A DNA stretch of 64,000 bases from Xanthobacteraceae bacterium (GCA_029239875.1 JARBUD010000022.1:1-64000); one strand, 5' to 3'. Shown: positions 42,276-50,732, numbered from the stretch's first letter. Notes: a model not told the origin generated them from the sequence alone. A program made the numbers and translations.

Positions 42276-42959
42276 TTATCTCGCCGCGTCTTCCGGTATG
42301 TCGCTGGCGCCCCCCTCATTTTCCCAGCGAGCAACAGCCCGGCCATCTGAGCCGATGGCTTGACCATCAGCCTCCACCGGAGATCCGCCATCTTTATGCC
42401 TGTGCAGGAACCGCGCTATCTGTCCCCTCAGCAAAGCGGTGTTCTGCAGTTCACCCATGGTTCCTGCGCTGTCAAACAGCTCTCGCTGCATCATTGTAGG
42501 AAGGCGGGGCCAATGCATGAGAAGCGCGGCTCCCAGACAGCGAAGTACATGCTCCTCTTCTGCCGCGAAGGTAGTGTTGTCGTGTTGCGCAGGGTTATCG
42601 GAATGCAGTGTATGCTCATAATTGTTCATGAGCCACTCTTCGTTGTCGGCTAGATCTTGTGAGCTTTTCTGTAGCTTGCGAAATCGTGAAATCTCGGAGG
42701 AATTATCGGTCATATTGGCCATGCTTTCGTAATCATCTGACATTTTTAAATATTTCCTCGGATTAAACATCGATTGTCCCGCATCGTTCACATCTCTGAA
42801 TTGTATATTGTCGATTTCGGAAATTGTTCCGGTTGTAACGTCAACCCATCCCCGAGGCACTGTCCGGTCGGACCCGCAGTCCATACAGTCAATGGAAATC
42901 GAGTCGAGCCCATTTGCAGTCACAACGACATTCGATGACTCACAGGCATAACAACGCAT
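42276..42959 (-). CDS. Hypothetical protein with zinc-ribbon-like N-terminus
   Basis: A 227-aa protein. From the ATG at 42959 (AGGGA upstream) residues 1-35 hold two CxxC pairs (MRCYACESSNVVVTANGLDS, then CMDCG), a probable zinc ribbon. The centre, coded by AT-rich DNA (about 42660-42800), is polar and Asn/Asp/Ser-rich. The last 80 residues contain LGAALLMHWPRLPTMMQREL and LRGQIARFLHRHKDGG, a segment that I recall from small Hyphomicrobiales proteins of unknown function. It looks like two unrelated parts joined; an ATG at 42992 is an alternative start. Confidence 0.6.
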   Translation of the reverse strand: MRCYACESSNVVVTANGLDSISIDCMDCGSDRTVPRGWVDVTTGTISEIDNIQFRDVNDAGQSMFNPRKYLKMSDDYESMANMTDNSSEISRFRKLQKSSQDLADNEEWLMNNYEHTLHSDNPAQHDNTTFAAEEEHVLRCLGAALLMHWPRLPTMMQRELFDSAGTMGELQNTALLRGQIARFLHRHKDGGSPVEADGQAIGSDGRAVARWENEGGASDIPEDAAR

Positions 42960-43284
42960 CTCGCGTCCCTGCGCGATTTGTCGATTGTCCATTTTGGATG
43001 CCAATCTCGGCGGTGGCCGGGGTTCGAGATTTGCGGACGGGCGATACGGCCGCCGTCCGAACATTTCTCGGCGCGCGCCTTTTATAGCGGCGATTACCTA
43101 CCCTATCACTTCGCGATTAAGTCGTAATCACACAGGTTCGTGTCTCGAAGGTAGTATTTCGCGGTCGGCAGGATGGTGACAATGCGCCGCCCTTCCCCTT
43201 TCTGCCGGTGCACTCTTCAAATCCTAACGCTGCTTCGAACGCGGGGCCTCTGCGCCGTCGCGCAGCGGCTCTCCCATCGCCTTC

Positions 43285-43409
43285 GCAATATCACTGCCGA
43301 TCCGGTTCATCGAGGCTTGGCGGATCGACTACAACACCGTCAGAACCCATACGAGCCTCGGCGGCCTCGCGCCGTCGATGTTCGCAAGCCGGTCCCATGA
43401 GGACCAAAC
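43285..43409 (+). pseudogene. Older IS3-family OrfB C-terminal remnant
   Basis: The open stretch reads FIEAWRIDYNTVRTHTSLGG then LAPSMFASRSHEDQT, the end of an IS3-type transposase after the catalytic Glu. Its stop codon falls at 43411-43413, inside the left end of the complete IS element, so that element inserted right at this older remnant. Between it and the gene ending at 42959, about 330 bases show no further gene. Confidence 0.78.
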
Positions 43410-44680
43410 CTGACGTGCTCCCGGTTTTCTGGTCCGGCCGGAACTGGAATTTTCCACTTATGATCCCCTGGTCGGAGACGAGGAGAGTTCCATGAAGGCA
43501 TCGAAGTTCAGCGAGGCGCAGATCGCCTTCGTGCTGAAGCAGGCGGAGAACGGCACGGCGATCGGCGAGGTATGCCGGAAGGCCGGGATTTCGGAGGCGA
43601 CGTTCTACAACTGGCGCAAGCGCTATGGCGGGATGATGCCGTCCGAGGTGAAGCGGCTGCGCCAGCTGGAGGAGGAGAACGCCAAGCTGAAGCGGATCGT
43701 GGCCGACCTGTCGCTCGATAAGGCGATGTTGCAGGACGTGCTGTCAAAAAAGCTCTGAGGTCTGCGCGCAAACGGGCGCTTGTCGACGTGGTGCGCGGCG
43801 ACTGGAAGGTTTCGGTGCGGCGCGCCTGCGCGACGCTCCGGATCGACCGGTCGCTCTACGCCTACCGGTCGAAGCGCGGCACGCAGGCCGAGCTGAAGCA
43901 GCGGATCAAGGAGATCTGCCAGACGCGCATTCGCTACGGCTATCGCCGCATCCATGTCCTGCTCCGGCGCGACGGCTGGGCCGTCAACCCGAAACGGATC
44001 TACCGCCTTTACAAGGAGTTGGGTCTCCAGCTGCGCAACAAGGTGCCCCGCCGCCGGGTGAAGGCGAAATTGCGCGAGGACCGCACGCCGGCGACGCGCA
44101 GCAACGAGACCTGGGCGATGGACTTCGTCCACGACCAGCTCGCCACCGGCCGCAAGATCCGGGTGCTGACCATCGTCGATACCTTCACGCGGTTCTCGCC
44201 GGTGGTGGATCCGCGGTTCAGCTACAAGGGCGAGGACGTCGTCGCCACGCTTGAGCGGATCTGCCGGAGCACCGGCTATCCGCAGAGCATCCGGGTCGAC
44301 CAGGGCTCGGAGTTCATCAGCCGCGACCTGGACCTGTGGGCCTACCAGAAAGGCGTCGTGCTCGACTTCTCGCGGCCTGGCAAGCCGACGGACAACAGCT
44401 TCATCGAGTCGTTCAACGGCAAGTTCCGGGCGGAGTGCCTGAACACCCACTGGTTCATGAGCCTTGACGACGCGCGAACGAAAATGGAGGCTTGGCGCAG
44501 AGACTACAACGAGGTTCGCCCGCACAGCGCGATCGGCAACAAGCCGCCGATTGCGCTCACCCCCGCCGGGATGAGTCCCAACCCCGGAATTTTCCAGCTC
44601 CCGCTGACCCAAATTCGGGGAGCACCTCAAACCCAGCCGGGCCTAACTTATGACCGGCAGGAAAATGGGGAGCACGTCAG
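43410..44680 (+). mobile_element. Complete IS3-family insertion sequence
   Basis: A 1271-bp element with imperfect terminal inverted repeats: CTGACGTGCTCCCGGTTTTC at 43410 and, at the other end, the complement of CTGACGTGCTCCCCATTTTC ending at 44680; both continue into CCGG-containing sequence. It carries orfA and orfB joined by a slippery A AAA AAG at 43746-43752. No clear 3-4 base target duplication is seen (AAC on the left, CGC on the right), so flanks may have rearranged after insertion. The ends resemble the stranded right end at 3913-3960. Confidence 0.9.
43492..43758 (+). CDS. IS3-family transposase OrfA
   Basis: An 88-aa OrfA with an N-terminal helix-turn-helix (KASKFSEAQIAFVLKQAENG, then ISEATFYNWRKRYGG) that binds the terminal repeats, and a leucine-zipper-like helix (RLRQLEEENAKLKRIVADLS) for multimerisation. 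It ends five codons after the A AAA AAG slip site, where a -1 shift yields the OrfAB transposase. GAGGAGAG precedes its ATG. Confidence 0.93.
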   Translation: MKASKFSEAQIAFVLKQAENGTAIGEVCRKAGISEATFYNWRKRYGGMMPSEVKRLRQLEEENAKLKRIVADLSLDKAMLQDVLSKKL

Positions 44681-45002
44681 CGCCTCTCGAATTCTTCAGC
44701 ATTTGAGATTTCCACGCGCACCAGCGATGGCGAGCTGTCTGTCACACTACCAATTGGATCACCAAGATCAGGCATATGAGTTCCTCAGCTTCAGCGCATA
44801 TTCGAGATCGGACAGGCGCTCGATTTCGAAGCGATGGACGGCGACGTCTGGTTGCTTCCAGGCATCGTTTGCCACATTGATCAGGAAGAGTTCGTCGGGC
44901 CGCTGCGGCGGTTTCTCGCTGACGCTACTACGACTTGCGAGTCGAAGGCTGAATTCGATCTCGAAGGGCGTTTTCTTGCGCATTGGGCGTCGGAATGATT
45001 GA
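43788..45002 (+). CDS. IS3-family transposase OrfB (DDE integrase), with read-through tail
   Basis: OrfB is in the -1 frame from the slip site at 43746; the internal start shown is GTG 43788. The HTH_21 region ends IRYGYRRIHVLLRRDGWAVN. The rve/DDE core has WAMDFVHDQ (Asp), RVDQGSEFISRDL (Asp) and NSFIESFNGKFRAECLN (Glu), so the catalytic triad is intact. At 44680 the element ends, but the frame stays open for 107 more codons into flanking DNA to 45002. Usual OrfB products end near HSAIGNKPPI plus a short tail, so the native stop may be lost or supplied by flanking DNA. Confidence 0.85.
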   Translation: MVRGDWKVSVRRACATLRIDRSLYAYRSKRGTQAELKQRIKEICQTRIRYGYRRIHVLLRRDGWAVNPKRIYRLYKELGLQLRNKVPRRRVKAKLREDRTPATRSNETWAMDFVHDQLATGRKIRVLTIVDTFTRFSPVVDPRFSYKGEDVVATLERICRSTGYPQSIRVDQGSEFISRDLDLWAYQKGVVLDFSRPGKPTDNSFIESFNGKFRAECLNTHWFMSLDDARTKMEAWRRDYNEVRPHSAIGNKPPIALTPAGMSPNPGIFQLPLTQIRGAPQTQPGLTYDRQENGEHVSASRILQHLRFPRAPAMASCLSHYQLDHQDQAYEFLSFSAYSRSDRRSISKRWTATSGCFQASFATLIRKSSSGRCGGFSLTLLRLASRRLNSISKGVFLRIGRRND

Positions 45003-45303
45003 GATCGCTGAGCCGCGCCGCATCTGCTTCCTCCGACATGTGATCGAGCAGCCTCGCAGCCGCCTCTAGATCGGATGGCTCAAGCTTCCCGCACGCGAGA
45101 CGAAGCGCCTCAACCTCCAGGACGACCCTCATCCCGTAGATTTCCCGAAGGTCGACCACATCCAAGCGGGCGACCTGTGCGCCCTTCGTCGGATGGATCG
45201 AGACCAGACCCTCGGCTTCGAGCTGCCGAAGCGCGTCACGGATCGGCATTCGGCTGACCCCGAACCGGGCGGCCAGATCGTCCTGACGTAGCACCTCTCC
45301 GCG
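44990..45303 (-). pseudogene. GntR-family regulator remnant, both ends truncated
   Basis: The minus strand encodes VLRQDDLAARFGVSRMPIRD followed by ALRQLEAEGLVSIHPTKGAQ, a GntR winged helix, then the start of an FCD domain (REIYGMRVVLEVEALRLACG, ARLLDHMSEEADAARLSDLN). The N-terminal helix before VLRQDD and everything after about residue 100 are missing. The remaining C-terminal frame is antisense to the transposase read-through tail and looks random. Confidence 0.82.
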
Positions 45304-45348
45304 CCGCGCTCGTCGGGTCCGGATTCAAAAAAGGAAGGATGAGGCAGG

Positions 45349-45815
45349 GTGGGCAAGGATCGGCTTTGGCGCGGCGTCCTGTTCATGCTGATCGCGTCGG
45401 CATGCGCGGCGCTGCTCTCGACCTATGCCCGGTTCCTTCCGCCAGCCGTCGTCGGCAGCGGCCACAACATCCTGCCGGTGCTGCTGGTCGCCGCCTTCGC
45501 CGACCGGCGACCTGGGCGAAGTGAGCGTGCCGGTTGTGTCGTGCCCGGAAGCTGCAGTCATCCACGCCGTCTACGACTATGTGGCGCCGCGGATGGTGGC
45601 GGGGCATATCGCGCTCATGGCGACGCCGCCTTCGTCGCACGCCACCTACCGCCACGGGCGTCGCCAAGGCGGCCGGAGACGCTTTCGCATTGCGGGGCGC
45701 CCTGGTGCCAACGCCAGACATGGACAAGGCCCTTGTGGCCCATGAGGCGGCTCGAGCTCCGGTGGGAGCCAACATCGTCGCCTATGGGCAGAGGCTCGGC
45801 CGCTCGATGGCCTAA
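45349..45815 (+). pseudogene. FAD-dependent monooxygenase C-terminal remnant, joined to a membrane-segment fragment
   Basis: From about 45506, three frames in turn spell the end of a group A FAD monooxygenase (2,6-dihydroxypyridine hydroxylase-like): HAVYDYVAPRMVAGHIALM, then GDAAFVARHLPP (the FAD-pyrophosphate GD motif), then TGVAKAAGDAFALRGALVPT and AHEAARAPVGANIVAYGQRL to the stop at 45815. Two frameshifts (about 45625 and 45655) and no N-terminus make it nonfunctional. The first part, from 45349, encodes MGKDRLWRGVLFMLIASACA, a hydrophobic stretch perhaps from a DMT-type transporter; its identity is uncertain. Confidence 0.65.
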
Positions 45816-45862
45816 TCGTTCGCAGCGAACCGATGGCGCGGGCTCGCCCGCCCTCACCGCAT

Positions 45863-46882
45863 TCAGTCCAAGCTTTCGAGATAAGGCAACGGCGTCGGCC
45901 GGAATTCCCGACGCACCATCTCGAGCCGATGGATGGCGCGATCGAGCGAGGTCTGCAGGTGGCGTCGCAGTTCCAGGGCCGCGCCGGCGGCATCGCCGGC
46001 CGTCAGACGTTCGGCGATGGCGAGATGTTCGGAAAGAAAGGGCTCGACGGCATAGAGGCGCGGCGCCCAGCGATAGAGGAAGCTGTGCGCGACGAGCAGC
46101 GACTGATAGGTGGTCACCGCCTCCATCAGCGTGCCGTTGCCGCAATGGGCCAGCAAGTCGACGTGCAGCTCCGCCTCGAGCGCGGAGAGCTCGTCGCCGC
46201 TCAGCGTCTCCGCCCTCCCGATAGCCGCGAGGAGATGGTCGCGCAGGCGTTCGGCGGTCCCCGCCGGCAGCTTCGGGACGGCGGCGGCGAGGGCCGCGGG
46301 CTCCAGCAGCGCACGCATCTCATAAAGTTCCCCGACATAGCGCGGCGTGAGAGCAGGCGCGAACCAGCGCAGCTTGCCGTCCTTCTTGACGACGCCGCGC
46401 TGCTGCAGGCGGGCGATCACTTCACGCGCAACCGTTCGGCTGACGCCGTAATGGGCGGCGAGATGGTTCTCCACCACCCGCCAGGAGGCAAAGCCGGTGC
46501 GCGAGACGATCTCCTGTTCGACTTCCTTATAGATGCGCTCCCAGGTAGCAGAGGCGGTGAGCTGAATCTCCGCATCCACTTGCTCTATCTTGCCGGCCTC
46601 CACGGCGGCGCCGGAACGCACCTCGTAGCCGTGCGGCTCGGCGCGGGCGACGAGGCCGAGCGCCTCGAGACGCTCCAGCGCCTGCCGTGCCGGAGCGCGG
46701 GAGATGCCGAACTCCTGTGCCACATGCGATTCGAGCAGCCGCGCACCCGCCGCCAGGCTGCCGGCGCGAATGCGTCCGGAGAGGATCTCCGCTGCGCGCT
46801 CATTGAGGCGGGGCGTCGCCCCTGTCTGGACGCGCGCCGCCTGCGCCGACCTGTGCTGTGCCTGATCCCGGCCCTGCTGCAT
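45863..46882 (-). CDS. GntR/FCD regulator with two winged-helix domains
   Basis: A 339-aa regulator, longer than the usual 220-260 aa. A first GntR winged helix spans about residues 25-90 (LNERAAEILSGRIRAGSLAA, then FGISRAPARQALERLEALGL). A second spans about 110-175 (TWERIYKEVEQEIVSRTGFA, then YGVSRTVAREVIARLQQRGV). An FCD domain follows (LYEMRALLEPAALAAAVPKL and HCGNGTLMEAVTTYQSLLVA). Its start at 46882 overlaps the SDR stop (ATGA). It faces, through the SDR gene, the divergent promoter region with a GTATAC-centred palindrome, likely its operator. Probable local repressor of the TRAP/dehydrogenase genes. Confidence 0.88.
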   Translation of the reverse strand: MQQGRDQAQHRSAQAARVQTGATPRLNERAAEILSGRIRAGSLAAGARLLESHVAQEFGISRAPARQALERLEALGLVARAEPHGYEVRSGAAVEAGKIEQVDAEIQLTASATWERIYKEVEQEIVSRTGFASWRVVENHLAAHYGVSRTVAREVIARLQQRGVVKKDGKLRWFAPALTPRYVGELYEMRALLEPAALAAAVPKLPAGTAERLRDHLLAAIGRAETLSGDELSALEAELHVDLLAHCGNGTLMEAVTTYQSLLVAHSFLYRWAPRLYAVEPFLSEHLAIAERLTAGDAAGAALELRRHLQTSLDRAIHRLEMVRREFRPTPLPYLESLD

Positions 46883-47658
46883 CAAATCCCCGAGGCGAGG
46901 TATCCACCATCCACGTGCAACGTGGCCCCGGTGACGAACCGCGCCGCTGGGGAGGCTAGAAATATCGCCGCGCCGACCAATTCGGAAGTCTCGCCCATCC
47001 GTTTCATCGCGGCGCGGCGCTGCGCCTCGGCCTTGCGCTCGGGCGCCATCCGGTCGCGGTTGAGATCGGTCAGAAAGAAGCCCGGCGCGATGGCATTCAC
47101 CCGCACACCCAGCGTGCCCCATTCGGCAGCGAAGCTCTGCGTCAGACCGGCCACCGCCCATTTGCTGGCGCAATAGGCCGCCGCGCCGGCCCAGCCGGAA
47201 TGAGCAGCCAGCGAGGTGACGTTGATGATGGTGCCGCCGCCCGCCGCTGCCATCGCGCGGCCGAAAGTCGTGCAGGCGAAGAACACGCTCTTGGCGTTGG
47301 TCTCAAGCACATCGTCATATTCTTCCTCGCTTACGTCGAAGGCCGGCTTGATGACTGTGACGCCCTGGCAGTTCACCAGGCAATGCAACCGCCCATGGTC
47401 GTGCCCGATGGTCTCGGCAAGCCGCGCAAGTGCGGCGGGCGAGCGCGCATCCACCTCGTAGGTGAACGGCGCTCCGCGATCCCCGCTTTCGACCCGCAGG
47501 GCTGCTGCGGCGGCGGCGAGTTTGTCCCTGTCCCGCCCCGCCACAACCACGCGGGCACCCGCGCCGGCAAGCCCCAGAGCGATCGCGCGGCCGATGCCGC
47601 CAGAGCCACCGATCACAAGCGCGGTCTGGCCTTCAAGGGAGAAGCTGTCGGACGCCAT
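46882..47658 (-). CDS. SDR family oxidoreductase
   Basis: A 258-aa classical SDR. It has IGGSGGIGRAIALGLAGAGA near residue 17, NCQGVTVIKP near 95 (NNAG equivalent with Cys and Gln), the catalytic Ser in NVTSLAAHSGWAG and YCASK near 160; it ends ATLHVDGGYLASGI. Family members of this type include gluconate 5-dehydrogenase and related sugar-acid enzymes. It starts the minus-strand pair with the GntR regulator and is divergent from another SDR. Confidence 0.9.
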   Translation of the reverse strand: MASDSFSLEGQTALVIGGSGGIGRAIALGLAGAGARVVVAGRDRDKLAAAAAALRVESGDRGAPFTYEVDARSPAALARLAETIGHDHGRLHCLVNCQGVTVIKPAFDVSEEEYDDVLETNAKSVFFACTTFGRAMAAAGGGTIINVTSLAAHSGWAGAAAYCASKWAVAGLTQSFAAEWGTLGVRVNAIAPGFFLTDLNRDRMAPERKAEAQRRAAMKRMGETSELVGAAIFLASPAARFVTGATLHVDGGYLASGI

Positions 47659-47717
47659 GAAATTCCTCGCACTCGGCCGACGCCCGGTTGCGCGCGCCGG
47701 TTTACAGATTTATGTCT

Positions 47718-47729
47718 AGTGTATACTCT
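47718..47729. promoter_or_regulatory. Candidate GntR operator
   Basis: AGTGTATACTCT (47718-47729) is a near-perfect palindrome centred on GTATAC in the 120-base spacer between two divergent SDR genes. GntR/FCD proteins often bind such centres. It would allow the neighbouring GntR protein to control both directions; this is inference. Confidence 0.5.
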
Positions 47730-47778
47730 GAACGTAAAATGACAACCGGCGCCGCTGCGCCGGCAAAGGGAGGACGGC

Positions 47779-48546
47779 ATGGCTTCGATGACGGCCCGCT
47801 CGAGTGGGGAACGGCTCGCGGGCAAGCGTGCGCTGATAACCGGAGCGGGCCAGGGCATGGGCCGTGCCATGGCGCTGCTGTTCGCGCAGGAGGGTGCGGA
47901 AGTCATCGCGGTCAGCCGCTCGGCGGAGAAGATGGCGGATCTCCCCCGCCACAGCGCCGCCATCACGGCGCTCGGCGTCGACGTGACCGATCGGACGGCG
48001 ATTGAGCGAGCGTTCGGCGTGATCGGACCGCTGGACATACTGGTGAACTGTGCGGCGGCTGTACCCTCCGGCACGGTGCTCGATTGCCCCGAAGAGGAGT
48101 GGGCGGCAACCTTCGACGTCAATGTAACGGCCTGCTACCGCACTATACGTCTCGCTCTGCCCGAAATGATCGGCAAGGGCGGAGGGGTCATCGTCAACGT
48201 CGCCTCCGTGGCGTCTAGCCTGACGGGGGTTCCCAACCGCGCCGCCTACGGCGCCAGCAAGGCGGCGCTGATCGGTCTCACCAAGGCCGTGGCACGCGAC
48301 TTCATCGGGCAGGGGATACGGTGCAACGCGCTCTGCCCCGGCACCACCGCATCGCCGTCGCTGGAGGACCGCATCAACGCGACGGACGACCCCGCGGCGA
48401 CCCGCGCCGCCTTCGTTGCACGCCAGCCCATGGGGCGGCTGGGCGCGGTCGAGGAGATGGCCGGGGCCGCGCTCTACCTCGTCAGCGACGAAGCCGCCTT
48501 CATGACCGGCACAACGCTGGTGATCGACGGGGGCCAGACGCTGTGA
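47779..48546 (+). CDS. SDR family oxidoreductase
   Basis: A 255-aa SDR with GGGAGG upstream. Motifs are TGAGQGMGRAMALLFAQEGA near 22, NCAAAVPSGT near 90, the catalytic Ser in VASVASSLTGVPN and YGASK near 157; it ends TGTTLVIDGGQTL. The TGAGQGMG loop and overall form resemble the DHRS6/2-keto-3-deoxy-L-fuconate dehydrogenase group that oxidises sugar-acid intermediates. It overlaps the next gene by GTGA, so both are translationally coupled. Confidence 0.9.
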   Translation: MASMTARSSGERLAGKRALITGAGQGMGRAMALLFAQEGAEVIAVSRSAEKMADLPRHSAAITALGVDVTDRTAIERAFGVIGPLDILVNCAAAVPSGTVLDCPEEEWAATFDVNVTACYRTIRLALPEMIGKGGGVIVNVASVASSLTGVPNRAAYGASKAALIGLTKAVARDFIGQGIRCNALCPGTTASPSLEDRINATDDPAATRAAFVARQPMGRLGAVEEMAGAALYLVSDEAAFMTGTTLVIDGGQTL

Positions 48547-49625
48547 CCGACACCACCGCTTCCGCATCCGTCGCCCGCTATGACGAGACGAGCCTTGCCG
48601 CCTTCTGCCGGAAGGCCCTGGCCGCGGCCGGAGCGGATGCGCCGACGGCCGATGCCGCCACACGCGCCATGATGCATGGCTCGCGTCTGGGCATCGACAG
48701 CCATGGCGTGCGGCTGCTCGACCATTATGTGGCTGCCATGGAAGGTGGGCGCGTGCGCGGACGCCCGCAGATGCGGTATGTGCGCGAGGCGGGCGCGGTC
48801 GCAACTCTCGATGCCGATGCGGCACATGGCGCGCTCGCTGCCTACGCTGCGATGGACCGGGCGATGGCAATGGCGCAGCGCTTCGGCATCGGCGCCGTCG
48901 CCATCCGCAACTCCTCGCATTTCGGCGCGGCAGGCGCCTTCGCCCTCGCCGCGGCCGAACTGGGCCATGTCGGGCTCGCCATGTGCAATTCCGACAGTTT
49001 CGTGCGCCTTCATGGGGGCGCCGAGCGCTTCCACGGCACCAATCCCATCGCTGTCGCTGCGCCCTTCGAGGGCGGTCGGCCTTGGTTGCTCGACATGGCG
49101 ACCAGTGCGGTGCCTTACAACCGCGTGCTGCTCTACCGGAGCCTCGGCCTGTCATTGCCCGCCGAAGTGGCCTCCGACGCGAGCGGGATCGACATCCAGA
49201 ACCCCGACCTGGTGGAAATGCTCGCGCCGCTCGGCGGGGCATTCGGCTTCAAGGGGGCGGGGCTCGCAGGATTGGTCGAGATTTTGAGCGCTGTGCTCTC
49301 GGGCGCGCAGCTCAGCTTCGACATCCTGCCGATGGGCGGGCCGGATATGTCCTCGGCCCGCGACCTCGGGGCCTTCGTCCTGGCGCTGCGGCCGGAAGCC
49401 TTCGTGGATCGCAGTGTCTATGAAGCCGGCATGCGGCGTTATCTTGCCGCCCTGCGCGCGTCGCGCACCGCCCCGGATGGCGAGGTGCTGGCTCCCGGCG
49501 ATCGTGAGTGGCGGGAGGAGGAACGCCGCCGCACTGCGGGGATTCCGGTGGACCCGGCAACCGCACAGGCCTTTGCGCGTCTTGCGGAGCGTCATGGGCT
49601 CGCACTGCCGGCAGCGTCTGGCTGA
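48543..49625 (+). CDS. Ldh family oxidoreductase (malate/L-lactate/ureidoglycolate dehydrogenase type)
   Basis: A 360-aa NAD(P)-dependent enzyme of the LDH2/MDH2 fold, unrelated to classical lactate dehydrogenase. It has DSHGVRLLDHYVAAMEGGRV near 50 (catalytic His), IRNSSHFGAAGAFALAAAEL near 122 (second His), and HGTNPIAVAAPFEGGRPWLL with MATSAVPYNRV for cofactor and substrate. Members oxidise L-2-hydroxy acids, ureidoglycolate or 2,3-diketo-L-gulonate. It starts at GTG 48543 and is followed by a TRAP transporter, so its substrate is probably the imported hydroxy acid. Confidence 0.92.
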   Translation: MTDTTASASVARYDETSLAAFCRKALAAAGADAPTADAATRAMMHGSRLGIDSHGVRLLDHYVAAMEGGRVRGRPQMRYVREAGAVATLDADAAHGALAAYAAMDRAMAMAQRFGIGAVAIRNSSHFGAAGAFALAAAELGHVGLAMCNSDSFVRLHGGAERFHGTNPIAVAAPFEGGRPWLLDMATSAVPYNRVLLYRSLGLSLPAEVASDASGIDIQNPDLVEMLAPLGGAFGFKGAGLAGLVEILSAVLSGAQLSFDILPMGGPDMSSARDLGAFVLALRPEAFVDRSVYEAGMRRYLAALRASRTAPDGEVLAPGDREWREEERRRTAGIPVDPATAQAFARLAERHGLALPAASG

Positions 49626-49682
49626 GCGGATAAGCCTTCGCAACCTACAAAAACAAAAACGGCATGAGAGGAGGAGACGACA

Positions 49683-50672
49683 ATGGTGATGACGAAGTCG
49701 CTTTGCGCAGCCGCGCTGGCTCTTGGAGTGACCGTCGGTGGTCCGGCGCTGGCACAACAGACCTACACGCTGCGTCTCAACCATGTGCTCGGCCCGCGCG
49801 AGGCGTTCCACGCCGGCTTCCAGGATTGGGCGAAGCGGGTGGAAGCGAGGACCGACGGCGGTCTAAAAATCCAAGTCTTTCATAGTGCTCAGCTCGGCGT
49901 GGAGGAGGACGTCATCGAGCAGATGCGCCAGGGCGCCAATATCGGCCAGAACACCGATGCCGCCCGGCTCGGCACCTATGTTCCCGGCATCGCCGTGGTG
50001 AACGGTCCCTATCTCGTGGAGACGCTGGAGGAGGTCGGCAAGCTTGCCGACGCACCGACGCTGAAGGCCTGGCGACAGGAACTCGCCGACACGCACGGGT
50101 TGACGGTGGTCTGCTTCGATTGGGTGCAGGGGCACCGCAACTTCTTCACCAACAAGCCCGTCCGCTCGCCGGCCGATCTCGCCGGCCAACGGGTACGCAC
50201 GCCGCCGGCGCCGATCTGGCAGGAGAGCGTGCGGGCACTCGGCGCGTCGCCCGTCGCCATGGCCTTCGGCGACATGTATCCGGCGCTGCAGCAGCAGGCC
50301 ATCGATGGCGTCGAGCTCGTCTATGGCAACATCGCCTCCGGCCGGTTCTACGAGGTGCTGAAGTTCGCCAGCCCGACCCGGCACATTCTGCTCGTGAACT
50401 TCCAGGTCGTCGGCTCCAAGTTCTTCAACAGCCTGCCGCCCGACTACCAGAAGGCACTGGTGGAAGAGTGTCGCGCCGCCGGCCAGGCCACCTCCCGGAA
50501 GGTGCTCGCCGCCGAGGCGGAGCAGCAGAAGGCGCTCGAGCAGCGCGGCATGACCGTCGTCGGTGACGTCGACACCGCCGCTTTCCGGGCCGCCGGCGAC
50601 AAGGCCTATGACGCGCTCGGCCTGACCGACGAGAAGAACGCGGTGCTGAAGGAAATCGGCAAGGCGCAGTGA
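49683..50672 (+). CDS. dctP: TRAP transporter substrate-binding protein (DctP family)
   Basis: A 329-aa periplasmic protein with signal peptide (TKSLCAAALALGVTVGGPAL, cleavage after AQ). The DctP core includes NHVLGPREAFHAGFQDWAKR, then GVEEDVIEQMRQGANIGQNT, and RTPPAPIWQESVRALGASPV with the carboxylate-binding Arg. It delivers an organic or sugar acid to the DctQM membrane unit using the sodium gradient. GGAGG lies upstream of the start region (ATG 49683; ATG 49689 also possible). It is followed by a strong hairpin. Confidence 0.92.
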   Translation: MVMTKSLCAAALALGVTVGGPALAQQTYTLRLNHVLGPREAFHAGFQDWAKRVEARTDGGLKIQVFHSAQLGVEEDVIEQMRQGANIGQNTDAARLGTYVPGIAVVNGPYLVETLEEVGKLADAPTLKAWRQELADTHGLTVVCFDWVQGHRNFFTNKPVRSPADLAGQRVRTPPAPIWQESVRALGASPVAMAFGDMYPALQQQAIDGVELVYGNIASGRFYEVLKFASPTRHILLVNFQVVGSKFFNSLPPDYQKALVEECRAAGQATSRKVLAAEAEQQKALEQRGMTVVGDVDTAAFRAAGDKAYDALGLTDEKNAVLKEIGKAQ

Positions 50673-50685
50673 AGCGGTGGGCCCG

Positions 50686-50704
50686 GCCGCGCCGGCGGCG
50701 CGGC
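50686..50704 (+). terminator. Hairpin between dctP and dctQ
   Basis: GCCGCGCC (50686-50693) and GGCGCGGC (50697-50704) form a perfect 8-bp GC stem with a 3-base loop, 13 bases after the dctP stop and 28 before dctQ. With no T-run, it likely protects the dctP message and lowers dctQM levels, a usual arrangement in binding-protein operons. Confidence 0.65.
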
Positions 50705-50732
50705 TGTGCGACATGACAGGGAGCGACGAACC

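Noticed and set aside
43406-44684. Target-site duplication of the IS3 element
   Set aside because: Flanking triplets and quadruplets differ under both possible end placements, so no duplication can be claimed.
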